A DNA stretch of 64,000 nt, taken from the NCBI GenBank assembly GCA_947370975.1, contig CANBNG010000010.1, positions 1 to 64,000 of the forward strand, given 5' to 3'. The translations under genes were made by a program, and so were the position numbers. Below, one piece after another: positions 24,380 to 32,075 of the stretch. The first letter of the stretch is position 1, and every line of letters begins with the position of its first letter. The notes below the pieces were generated by a model. The model searched no databases. It was not told the origin of the DNA and saw only the letters and a program-made list of their open reading frames with translations. Origin of the DNA: Beijerinckiaceae bacterium (lineage in GTDB: Bacteria; Pseudomonadota; Alphaproteobacteria; Rhizobiales; Beijerinckiaceae).

Positions 24380-24420
24380 AAAAAAAGCGCCCGAACCGCC
24401 TCCCGTCGGTTCGAGCGCTT
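24380..24420 (-). terminator. Rho-independent terminator of the TauD-type dioxygenase gene
   Basis: On the minus strand: AAGCGC-T-CGAACC, a GC loop, GGTTCG-GGCGCTT, then TTTTTT. It lies 56 bases after the dioxygenase stop. Confidence 0.8.
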
Positions 24421-24475
24421 GGGACTGCCGACACCGCTTATGCTGCGGTTTTGTCAGCAGGCATTCGGTTTCGCC

Positions 24476-25324
24476 CTAGAAATGCATGGCCTGACCTTCG
24501 ATGGTCAGGCGGCGCATCAGGCGGGGTTCTTCGCGCGGGAAATCCTTGCGCGCGTGGATGGAACACCAATTGTCCCAAATCACCAGATCGCCCAGCGCCC
24601 AATGGTGCTCGTAGACAATCGAGGGATCCTCGGAAATGTCGAACAATTGCTCCAGAATTTCCTCGCTCTCGCTGCGCGAGAAGCCTTCGATGCGCGCGGT
24701 CATCAGGCGGCTCACATAGAGCGCCTTCCGGCCCGAGGCAGGATGGGTGACGAAGATCGGCTGTTCGTGATGGCGGATCATGGAAATATCCACCGCATCG
24801 AGATCGAGACGCTCCCGACGCTTGTAATCGTGCATCTGCAGGACCTTGTGGCCCTCGAGACGGTCGCGCAGGGCGCGCGGGATCATCTCATAGGCCTTGT
24901 ACATGTCCGAGAAGCAGGTCTCGCCGCCCCAGCTTGTCAGCTTCATCGCATAGAGAAGCGTCGCGCGGTGGGGCTCGGGGTAATAGCTGGTGTCGTGATG
25001 GAACCACATTTCGCCGTCGCCGAAGGCGCCGATCGATTTGCCGTTTTCGACAATATTCGTGACCATCATGAAGGGGGTGTCAAAATCACCTCCGGGGCCA
25101 GGGCCGTTGACCGGCCTCTTTCGAATGGCAACCTTGCCGAAGATCTCGGCAGCCCGGAGTTGATCTTGTTCTGATAGATCCTGCTGACGAAAAACCAGGA
25201 CGATGTGATCGTCGAAGGCTTTACGGATCGCGGCCATCGTTTCCGCATCCGGTGCCTGGCGCAGATCCAGACCCCGAACTTCCGCCCCGCAAGCGGGGGA
25301 AAGCGGTACGATAGACAGGGACAT
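24476..25324 (-). CDS. TauD/TfdA-family Fe(II)/2-oxoglutarate dioxygenase
   Basis: The 282-residue enzyme has the jelly-roll oxygenase core. Iron ligands are visible as H109-x-D111 (WFHHDTS) and His257 (SIHARKDF). The 2-oxoglutarate-binding arginine lies in LMRRLTIEG near 271-272. Such enzymes hydroxylate small acids such as taurine, 2,4-D or alpha-ketoacid-linked herbicides and release CO2 and succinate. The start at 25324 follows GGAGGACGAA at good spacing; a longer frame upstream adds 26 unlike residues. The gene is divergent from a LysR regulator 144 bases away that probably controls it. Substrate unknown. Confidence 0.88.
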   Translation of the reverse strand: MSLSIVPLSPACGAEVRGLDLRQAPDAETMAAIRKAFDDHIVLVFRQQDLSEQDQLRAAEIFGKVAIRKRPVNGPGPGGDFDTPFMMVTNIVENGKSIGAFGDGEMWFHHDTSYYPEPHRATLLYAMKLTSWGGETCFSDMYKAYEMIPRALRDRLEGHKVLQMHDYKRRERLDLDAVDISMIRHHEQPIFVTHPASGRKALYVSRLMTARIEGFSRSESEEILEQLFDISEDPSIVYEHHWALGDLVIWDNWCSIHARKDFPREEPRLMRRLTIEGQAMHF

Positions 25325-25468
25325 TTCGTCCTCCTTGGGCGTTTCCTCGGAGGCAATTGGTAGAGGCACTGCAACTTTAGGCATAGTCGCCTTTCGTGAC
25401 ATGATTGATCAGCATTTTTTGACAATGCACCCTGCCCCGCCCCATGATCGGAGGGTTGGGGGCAGATC

Positions 25469-26371
25469 ATGGACCGGTTGAAAGCCATCGAGACTTTTGT
25501 GCGCATTGCCCAGACGGGCAGCCTGTCCAAGGCAGCACAGGAGCTCAACATGTCGCGCGCGCTTGCGAGCGCGCATCTCAAGCAGCTTGAGGATCATCTG
25601 GGCGCGCGGCTGATGAACCGCACCACGCGCCAGCTCTCCCTCACCGAAAGCGGACAGGAATATCTCGCCTTCTGCCAGACGATGCTGGCCTCCTTCGAGG
25701 CCGCCGAATCAGCCATCACCCGCTCGCGCGAGGAGCCGCGCGGCATATTGAAAATCCTCGCCTCCAACGCCTTCGGCAATTTGCATCTTGCTCCTGTCGT
25801 TGCAGAATTTTCGTTGCTTCATCCCGACATCAAGATCTCGCTCATCCTCACCGACACGAGCTTCTCGCCCTTCGAACTGATCGATCAGGGCTATGATCTG
25901 GCGGTCTGGATGCATGCCATCGAGGATATGAGCATCATCTCGACCAAGCTCGGCGATGTGCGCTGGCCGGCTGTCGCAAGCCCCGACTGGCTCGAAAAAC
26001 ATCCCCGGCCCGCTCATCCCCACGATCTGGCGGCCCATGCCTGTCTCATCCACCGCTCCATTGCGCCTGATTCGATCTGGCGATTCGGCGGTCCGGAGGG
26101 GCCGATCTCGGTGAAGGTCTCGGGCCCGCTGCTGACCAACAGCGTCTATGCCCTGCGTGCGGGGGCGCTGGCGGGCGTCGGCATCACCCTCCTGCCGACC
26201 TATTTTATTGGGGATGACATTGCCACGGGTCGACTTGTGGAGATTTTCAAGGACCATGAGCCGCCGCGCCGGCCGATTTACGTGCTCTACCCGCATGCGC
26301 GCTATCTGCCCTTGAAATCGCGTCTGTTCATCGATTTCCTGCGCGCTTACGTGCGGCGGCAAACATGGTGA
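25469..26371 (+). CDS. LysR-family transcriptional regulator
   Basis: The 300-residue protein has the N-terminal winged helix-turn-helix (MDRLKAIETFVRIAQTGSLS then AAQELNMSRALASAHLKQLE) and a C-terminal periplasmic-binding-protein-like effector domain from about residue 90. Its sequence resembles the CrgA/AaeR-type LysR branch. It is divergently placed from the TauD-type gene, the standard arrangement for a LysR regulator and its target. Its own inducer is unknown. Confidence 0.93.
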   Translation: MDRLKAIETFVRIAQTGSLSKAAQELNMSRALASAHLKQLEDHLGARLMNRTTRQLSLTESGQEYLAFCQTMLASFEAAESAITRSREEPRGILKILASNAFGNLHLAPVVAEFSLLHPDIKISLILTDTSFSPFELIDQGYDLAVWMHAIEDMSIISTKLGDVRWPAVASPDWLEKHPRPAHPHDLAAHACLIHRSIAPDSIWRFGGPEGPISVKVSGPLLTNSVYALRAGALAGVGITLLPTYFIGDDIATGRLVEIFKDHEPPRRPIYVLYPHARYLPLKSRLFIDFLRAYVRRQTW

Positions 26372-26449
26372 GACCCATGGTTGCGCTTGGCATTGCGTGT
26401 TTGACACCCAGATAGGATGAAGCCGCCGCTCGTCACACCAAGGCCTGCA

Positions 26450-27733
26450 ATGCTCACCACCCGCCGCATCTTTCTTGGCAGTCTCGTGGCCACCCTTGCT
26501 CTGGCAGGCAAAGCGCCTGCGCAGGAAATGCGCGTGTTGAGCGCCCGCAGGGCGATGAAGCCGCTGTTTCCAGAGCCCGCAAGCCCGCTCGAAGCCTTCA
26601 CCTTCAATGAGTCCCTGCCAGGCCCCGTGCTGCGCGTGAAGCTTGGAGAGGAGGTCGCGCTGCGCCTCGCCAACGAGCTTGAAACGCCGCTCGCGCTGCA
26701 TTGGCGCGGCGTGCGACTGGCCAATGCCATGGATGGCGCAGTGCCCCTGACGCAGGCGGCTATCGCCACAGGTGGCAGTTTCGATATTGCCTTCACGCCG
26801 CCAGATGCCGGGACGTTTCTCTATCACCCGTCGGTTCGCACACAGGCCGCCGCGCAAATGGCGCGCGGACTGGCGGGACTTCTCATCGTCGAGGAGCCAA
26901 AGCCGCCGGTTGTCGATCTCGATCTCGCGCTGCTGCTGGCCGACTGGGTCGAGCCCGACACGTCAAGCCCGCGCGTGCTGGCCAATGGCGCGCTGGATAC
27001 AGATCCAATCGCGCTTGCGCCGGGTGCGCGGATCCGGCTGCGGCTGGCCAGCGCCTCCACCCGGCGGATGATGGCCATCGGCGTGGAGGGCGCGCGCGTG
27101 CAGGTTGCCGCCATCGATGGGCAGCCCTGCGATCTTTTCGAGCCGGTGCGCCAGACCCTGCCGCTGGCGCCAGGCGCCCGCTATGACGTGTTCTTCGACC
27201 TTCCCGCGCAGGAGAATGGCGACACGAAACTCCTGCTGCGCGGCATGAGCGGCGCGCCTGACAGCAGCCGGACGCTTGTGACGTTCACAACAACGGGCGC
27301 GGCCCGGCCCGCCCTGCCCCCGCTGGAGAACCTGCCTGCGAACCCGCGCCTGCCGGAAAAGATCGCCCTCGAAAAATCAAAACGCATCGATCTCACCATC
27401 GAGGGCGAGGCGACGCAGGGCTGGCGAATCAACGGCGCGCCTGCGACCGACCTTCCCGCAAAGCCGCTCTTTGCGGTCAAACGAGGTGGCCCGGTGACGC
27501 TGGGCTTCATCAATCGCACCGCTGCGCCCCAACTCATGCATGTGCATGGCCATGTGCTGCGCCACATGCATCTGCTCGACGATGGCTGGGAGCCCTATTG
27601 GCGCGATAGCGTCATCGTGCCCGAAGGCCGGACGATCCGGACGGCCTTCGTGGCCGACAATCCGGGCAAATGGCTGATTGCAGGCGGATTTGGCGTTGGC
27701 GATGGCCCGGCGGGCTGGTTCGAAGTGTCATAA
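26450..27733 (+). CDS. Multicopper-oxidase-fold protein with lost copper ligands
   Basis: The 427-residue protein has a twin-arginine signal (LTTRRIFLGSL) and three cupredoxin-like domains in laccase order. The copper sites are degraded. HWHG is HWRG (His84), HSH in the YHSH motif becomes YHPS (His126), the HxxHxH motif has Gln in place of the first His (QLMHVHGH, His364/366/368), and the HCHxxxH motif that holds the T1 cysteine is replaced by WLIAGGFG. It can hardly be a normal blue copper oxidase. It may bind fewer metals, serve as a structural or chaperone protein like FtsP/SufI, or be decaying. The start at 26450 has AAGG six bases upstream and gives the Tat signal directly; an ATG at 26417 is the alternative. 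Confidence 0.8.
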   Translation: MLTTRRIFLGSLVATLALAGKAPAQEMRVLSARRAMKPLFPEPASPLEAFTFNESLPGPVLRVKLGEEVALRLANELETPLALHWRGVRLANAMDGAVPLTQAAIATGGSFDIAFTPPDAGTFLYHPSVRTQAAAQMARGLAGLLIVEEPKPPVVDLDLALLLADWVEPDTSSPRVLANGALDTDPIALAPGARIRLRLASASTRRMMAIGVEGARVQVAAIDGQPCDLFEPVRQTLPLAPGARYDVFFDLPAQENGDTKLLLRGMSGAPDSSRTLVTFTTTGAARPALPPLENLPANPRLPEKIALEKSKRIDLTIEGEATQGWRINGAPATDLPAKPLFAVKRGGPVTLGFINRTAAPQLMHVHGHVLRHMHLLDDGWEPYWRDSVIVPEGRTIRTAFVADNPGKWLIAGGFGVGDGPAGWFEVS

Positions 27734-27833
27734 ATCGTACAAAACCAGCCAAGCCTCCGCTCTGCGTTTTACGCATAGCGGCCATGCGATCTTCCCACTT
27801 GTGATGTTGCGTTGCACAATAGATAGTCCAGTC

Positions 27834-27925
27834 ACGGTCTGGCGCTTGCGCCGACCCAGCCCTCCTTGGGCGTTTCCTCCCTAGACTTGGGCCGCTGACC
27901 TCGTGTCGGCGGCCTTCTTTCTTTT
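27834..27925 (+). ncRNA. Candidate MmgR/suhB-family (alpha-r8) small RNA
   Basis: This gene-free gap ends in an excellent intrinsic terminator: GGCCGCTGAC, loop CTCGT, GTCGGCGGCC, then TTCTTTCTTTT. Before it lies an unpaired CGTTTCCTCCCTAG, matching the conserved UUUCCUCCCU segment that I recall for MmgR of rhizobia, and further up a small hairpin GGCGC-TT-GCGCC. A plausible promoter, TTGTGA (27799) and GATAGT (27822) spaced 17 bases, would start an RNA of about 90 nt. The family name is from memory of the motif; a covariance search would settle it. Confidence 0.5.
27890..27925 (+). terminator. Intrinsic terminator of the candidate small RNA
   Basis: A 10-bp stem with loop CTCGT followed by TTCTTTCTTTT. 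It may also end transcripts from the multicopper-oxidase gene 157 bases upstream. Confidence 0.85.
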
Positions 27926-27942
27926 CAGGGGGTCGAGCGGCC

Positions 27943-29511
27943 TCAAAGCGCCGCCAGCACCAACGCCAGAGCGTCGGGCAAATCATCCGCCAACAGCCCA
28001 CGGCCGACCTTTCGCCCCGCCGCCCCATGCAGCCAGACCGCAGCCGAGGCCGCCTCGAAAGCCGGCATGCCTTGCGCCAGCAGGCCCCCAATCATGCCGG
28101 CCAGCACATCGCCGGAGCCCGCGCTCGCGAGATCTGCGGGCAGATCAGCGGCAATCGAGGCTCGCCCATCGGGCGCGGCGACGACGGTATCGGCCCCCTT
28201 GCACAGCACCACAGCGCCGGTCAAAGCCGCCATGGCGCGCGCGGCTGAAAGTTTTGAGAGAGCAGGCTGCGATATTGATTCAAGTGCTTGCGAAACTGAT
28301 TCAATCTCCAGCTCCAAGCCATTGCTGAGTCTTGTAAATTCACCGTCGTGCGGGGTCAGGACAATAGGCCCCTGATGGCCAGAAACAAGCGCACCAAGCC
28401 CCTTGGCATCGCCCGCAAACAGCGTGAGAGCGTCGGCATCCAGCACCACGCCGCGCCCGCACGCCGGAGCCAGCGCCGCATGAACGAGGCCGCGTGCGGC
28501 CTCATCCAGCCCCAGCCCCGGGCCGATCACGACCGCATTCTTGCGCGGGTCGGCGAGGATACGGACGAGATCGGATGCGCCCTCGCACGGGGCCAGCATG
28601 ATGGCGGTCAGATGGGCTGCATGCTCACTCAGCGCTCCCCGGCTGCCGGCGACCGTCGCAAGGCCCGCCCCGATCCGCGCCGCCGCGCGCGTCGCAAGCC
28701 GCGCCGCACCGGTATGGAAGGCCGGGCCCGAAACAATGAGCGCATGGCCGCGCGCATATTTGTGACCCGCAGTCTGCGGGCGGGGCAGAAGGCCCTGCCA
28801 GAGCGCGGGCGAGTTCAGGAATGTCGCCGGGCGGATCTCATCGAGCACGGACTCCGGAATGCCGATATGCGCCAGACGCAAAGCGCCGCAGGCCAGTCTT
28901 CCCGGCAACAGCACATGGCCCGGCTTCAGCCGAAAAAAGGTGACCGTCGAATCAGCAAGGATCATGGCCCCACGTGGCCTGCCGCTATTGCCATCGAGCC
29001 CCGAGGGCACATCGACGGCGAGGATTTTGCCCCCTGTGCGCGCCCGCCAGTCATTAACCCGCTCGACCGTTGCCCGCGCCATACCATCGAGATCGCGCGC
29101 GAGCCCCGCGCCAAACAGCGCATCGATGACCAGATCGATGCCGTCTGGCGCGAAATCAGCCAGAGCGCCGATGCGCCCGCGCCAAAGCCCCGCCGCCGCC
29201 TTCGCATCGCCTTGCAGCGCCTTGGGGTCGCCCAGCGCGAAAACATCAAGATGAAAGCCGCGCTGCGCAAGGAGACGGGCGGCGACATAGCCATCGCCGC
29301 CATTATTGCCGGGGCCGCAGAGCACGGCGATGCGCGGCGTCGCGCGGCTGCCGGGCAGGCATAGCCGCGCGGCCTCCGCCGCCACCGCCGCACCGGCGTA
29401 CTCCATCAGGCAGCTGCCCGGCACGCCGCCTTTGATCGTCAGCGCATCGGCGCGCGCCATTTCCGGCGTGGTGAGCAGGTGAAGGGTGCGGGACCAGGCA
29501 ATTGTATCCAT
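27943..29511 (-). CDS. nnrD: Bifunctional NAD(P)HX epimerase / ADP-dependent NAD(P)HX dehydratase
   Basis: The 522-residue protein repairs hydrated NADH and NADPH. The N-terminal YjeF_N (NnrE) epimerase domain, about residues 1-220, has the GPGNNGGDGYVAARLL motif and DVPSGLDGNSG. The C-terminal ribokinase-like NnrD dehydratase domain, about 235-522, has HDGEFTRLS and the GSGDVLAGMIGG motif typical of this kinase-like fold. Gene fusion of the two domains is normal in bacteria. The start at 29511 is chosen so that LLTTPEMARAD lies near the N-terminus; ATG 29520 is an equal alternative. No clear Shine-Dalgarno is seen for either. Confidence 0.92.
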   Translation of the reverse strand: MDTIAWSRTLHLLTTPEMARADALTIKGGVPGSCLMEYAGAAVAAEAARLCLPGSRATPRIAVLCGPGNNGGDGYVAARLLAQRGFHLDVFALGDPKALQGDAKAAAGLWRGRIGALADFAPDGIDLVIDALFGAGLARDLDGMARATVERVNDWRARTGGKILAVDVPSGLDGNSGRPRGAMILADSTVTFFRLKPGHVLLPGRLACGALRLAHIGIPESVLDEIRPATFLNSPALWQGLLPRPQTAGHKYARGHALIVSGPAFHTGAARLATRAAARIGAGLATVAGSRGALSEHAAHLTAIMLAPCEGASDLVRILADPRKNAVVIGPGLGLDEAARGLVHAALAPACGRGVVLDADALTLFAGDAKGLGALVSGHQGPIVLTPHDGEFTRLSNGLELEIESVSQALESISQPALSKLSAARAMAALTGAVVLCKGADTVVAAPDGRASIAADLPADLASAGSGDVLAGMIGGLLAQGMPAFEAASAAVWLHGAAGRKVGRGLLADDLPDALALVLAAL

Positions 29512-29639
29512 GCCGGCCATGGTGAGCCCGGCAGCGCGGGGGTGCAAGCCGGCCTCGCATAAAGACCAAATTGCGGGGGCCCCGCGCTTGCGCCTATGCT
29601 GCACTGCGACACAGACCCAATGCCCCGAGGAGCCGCCAG

Positions 29640-30686
29640 ATGGTGACCAAACCCCCGCGCAAATTTTTCGAGCCGCTGGCAGCGGGAGCCCCCGCCCCCT
29701 TCCGGGATTTGCCGGTGCGCCTGGAGCGGATGATCCATTTCGTGCCCCCGCATGTCGAAAAGCTGCGGGCGCGCGCGGGTGAACTCGCCCGCGAGGTCGA
29801 TGTCGTGCTCGGCAATCTCGAAGACGCCGTGCCGATCGAGGCCAAGGAGGCGGCGCGCGCCGGCTTTATCGACATGGCGCAGGCGCATGATTTTGGTGGC
29901 ACGGGCCTTTGGACGCGCATCAATGCGCTGAATTCGCCCTGGGTGCTCGATGACATCACGCAGATCGTCGGCGCTGTCGGCAACAAGCTCGACGTCATCA
30001 TGCTGCCCAAGGTCGAAGGGCCGTGGGATATTCATTATCTCGACCAATTGCTGGCCCAGCTCGAAGCGCGCCACGCCATTGGCCGGCCGATTCTCATCCA
30101 CGCCATTCTGGAGACGGCGGAGGGCGTGAAGAATGTGGACTCCATTGCCACAGCCTCGCCGCGCATGCATGGCATGAGCCTTGGCCCCGCAGATCTGGCC
30201 GCCTCGCGCGCCATGAAGACCACGCGGGTGGGCGGTGGCCATCCCGAATATAAAGTGCTGGCAGATGCAGCGGGCGAGGCGCCGCGCACCGGCTACCAGC
30301 AGGATCTCTGGCACTACACGGTTGCAAAAATGGTCGATGCCTGCGCGTCGGCGGGCATCAAGGCTTTCTATGGACCCTTCGGGGATTTCTCGGATGCCGC
30401 CGCCTGCGAAGCGCAATTCCGCAATGCCTTCCTGATGGGCTGCGCAGGCGCCTGGACGCTGCATCCGAGCCAGATCGCCATCGCCAAGCGCGTCTTCTCG
30501 CCCGACCCTGCCGAGGTCGCCTTCGCGCTCAAGATCCTAGCCGCCATGCCCAATGGCGCAGGCGCGGTGATGATCGATGGCAAGATGCAGGACGATGCCA
30601 CATGGAAACAGGCAAAGGTCATGGTCGATCTGGCGCGGCAGGTCGCGGCGCAGGACAGCGACTTTGCCGCCAAGGCTGGATTGTAG
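29640..30686 (+). CDS. mcl: L-malyl-CoA / beta-methylmalyl-CoA lyase (CitE-like)
   Basis: The 348-residue enzyme belongs to the HpcH/CitE fold, with the metal and CoA pattern LGNLEDAVP, LWTRINALNSPWVLDD, PKVEGPWDIHYLD, ILETAEGV, and MHGMSLGPADLAASR. In length and sequence it closely follows the Chloroflexus-type malyl-CoA lyase of the 3-hydroxypropionate bicycle as I recall it, rather than the shorter Methylobacterium or Rhodobacter type. It would split malyl-CoA, methylmalyl-CoA or citramalyl-CoA to acetyl-CoA or propionyl-CoA plus glyoxylate or pyruvate. GAGGAG is eight bases before the ATG. Neighbours are not pathway partners. Confidence 0.88.
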   Translation: MVTKPPRKFFEPLAAGAPAPFRDLPVRLERMIHFVPPHVEKLRARAGELAREVDVVLGNLEDAVPIEAKEAARAGFIDMAQAHDFGGTGLWTRINALNSPWVLDDITQIVGAVGNKLDVIMLPKVEGPWDIHYLDQLLAQLEARHAIGRPILIHAILETAEGVKNVDSIATASPRMHGMSLGPADLAASRAMKTTRVGGGHPEYKVLADAAGEAPRTGYQQDLWHYTVAKMVDACASAGIKAFYGPFGDFSDAAACEAQFRNAFLMGCAGAWTLHPSQIAIAKRVFSPDPAEVAFALKILAAMPNGAGAVMIDGKMQDDATWKQAKVMVDLARQVAAQDSDFAAKAGL

Positions 30687-30780
30687 GAGTGAGCGCGACG
30701 CGAGAGGCTTCCAATTGACAGCCCCGCGCGCCCCGCGTACGGCAAACGCTCCTCAGGGGAAGCCCCCCGCAGAGAGTGCC

Positions 30781-31110
30781 ATGGAATCCCGCGTCGCAAA
30801 ATTTCGGATCGGTCAGGTCGTCAAGCATCGGAAGTTTCCCTTCCGCGGCGTGATTTTCGATGTCGATCCCGTCTTCGCCAATACCGAGGAATGGTGGCTC
30901 GCCATCCCGGCCGACGTGCGCCCCTCGAAGGACCAGCCTTATTACCACCTCTTCGCCGAAAATGCGGAGACGGAATATGTGGCCTATGTCTCCGAGCAGA
31001 ACCTCCTGCCCGACGATACCGGCGCGCCGCTTCGGCACCCGCAGGTGAAGGACATGTTTCTGCGCATGCCCAATGGGCAATATAAGATGCGTGGCGCGAC
31101 AGCCCATTGA
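30781..31110 (+). CDS. hspQ: HspQ-family heat-shock / hemimethylated-DNA-binding protein
   Basis: The 109-residue protein has the YccV/HspQ fold: AKFRIGQVVKHRKFPFRGVI at the start, then DPVFANTEEWW, QPYYHLFAE and YVSEQNLLPDD. HspQ proteins promote Lon specificity or bind hemimethylated DNA in enterobacteria; in alphaproteobacteria the role is less studied. The start at 30781 is used; upstream in-frame codons overlap the lyase gene. lon is also in this window, but far away. Confidence 0.88.
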   Translation: MESRVAKFRIGQVVKHRKFPFRGVIFDVDPVFANTEEWWLAIPADVRPSKDQPYYHLFAENAETEYVAYVSEQNLLPDDTGAPLRHPQVKDMFLRMPNGQYKMRGATAH

Positions 31111-31117
31111 AGGCATC

Positions 31118-31152
31118 AAAAAAACGGCGGCCAGGCGGCCGCCGTTTTGTTT
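31118..31152. terminator. Bidirectional terminator between hspQ and ialB-like gene
   Basis: AAAAAAA, then CGGCGGCC, loop AGGC, GGCCGCCG and TTTTGTTTT. It serves two convergent genes. Confidence 0.88.
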
Positions 31153-31173
31153 TCTTGCTGAGCGAAGACGCCC

Positions 31174-31857
31174 TTATTTGGGGGCGGCGGGCTGGGCTTC
31201 CAGTGCCTTGCGCTGTTCTTCGGCGCGCTTCTGCAATTCCTGCTCAAGGCGCTTCTGCTGTTCTTCCAGAACCTTGGGGTCGATCGGCGCGCCATCGAAG
31301 GCCTTACCGAAGCCTGCGAGCGGCAGCGCGAAGGTCACTTCGTTGTTGGCCTGGTTCTTGACCGAAACGTTCAGGGCGGTGCCCTTCTTCATCTGGTCGA
31401 TGGTCGGACCCTTGACCTTGGATTCAGCGAAGCAGCCGTTCGGGAAGCAGATTTCAAAGCCGCCTTCCTGCGTCGCGCCCTTATCGATCGAGAAGCGGAA
31501 GCCGGGCTTCAGCAACAGAGCGACGGGGAGAAGCAGGCGCACGATGCGCTGATCGTCACCCTTCACGTCATAGACGGCGAGCGCCAGCACCGGAGGCTGA
31601 TCGGCAGCCGTGCCGAAATCGCGCGTCGTATAGCAGATTTCCTTGTTGGCGGCCGGATCCTTGCCGCAAACCTTGGTCCATTCGCCCTGCGTCGGCTGCA
31701 GCTCGACACGCAACGGGCCCTGCTGGGGCTGCTGCTGGGCGGGGGCCGGCTGGGCGGGCGGGGTCTGCTTCTGGGCTTGCGCGAAGGCATCAATGCCCGA
31801 GAGCAGCATGGCCGCGGCAAGAGCGGCAGCGCCGAGGCGCTTGGTGGAAATGGGCAT
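31174..31857 (-). CDS. Invasion-associated locus B (IalB) family protein
   Basis: The 227-residue protein has a Sec signal (cleavage near AFAQ, about residue 26), a Gln- and Pro-rich spacer (about 27-48) and an IalB domain with WTKVCGKD, ICYTTRDFG, GFEICFPNGCFAE and a charged coiled-coil C-terminal tail (EEQQKRLEQELQKRAEEQ). IalB-type proteins are periplasmic or surface proteins of Rhizobiales and Bartonella linked to host contact in pathogens; free-living species carry them too. The start at 31857 has AAGGATCACCG upstream. Confidence 0.85.
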   Translation of the reverse strand: MPISTKRLGAAALAAAMLLSGIDAFAQAQKQTPPAQPAPAQQQPQQGPLRVELQPTQGEWTKVCGKDPAANKEICYTTRDFGTAADQPPVLALAVYDVKGDDQRIVRLLLPVALLLKPGFRFSIDKGATQEGGFEICFPNGCFAESKVKGPTIDQMKKGTALNVSVKNQANNEVTFALPLAGFGKAFDGAPIDPKVLEEQQKRLEQELQKRAEEQRKALEAQPAAPK

Positions 31858-32075
31858 CGGTGATCCTTTCATGATCGGCCGCATCGGCCAACGCCGACGT
31901 GGGGCCGCTCATCACCTTGGATTGCGGCGAGAGATTGACCGCCGCCTCTTTAGCCTCTTCGGACGCAGCTTTCCAGAGCATGAAAGCCCCAATCCTCAAA
32001 AAGCCGGGATTTCCCGCCAAATGCGGCCTCCCGGCATGCTTCCGCATCAAAGCCGCAGCCCCTAGTGTCGCCCGC

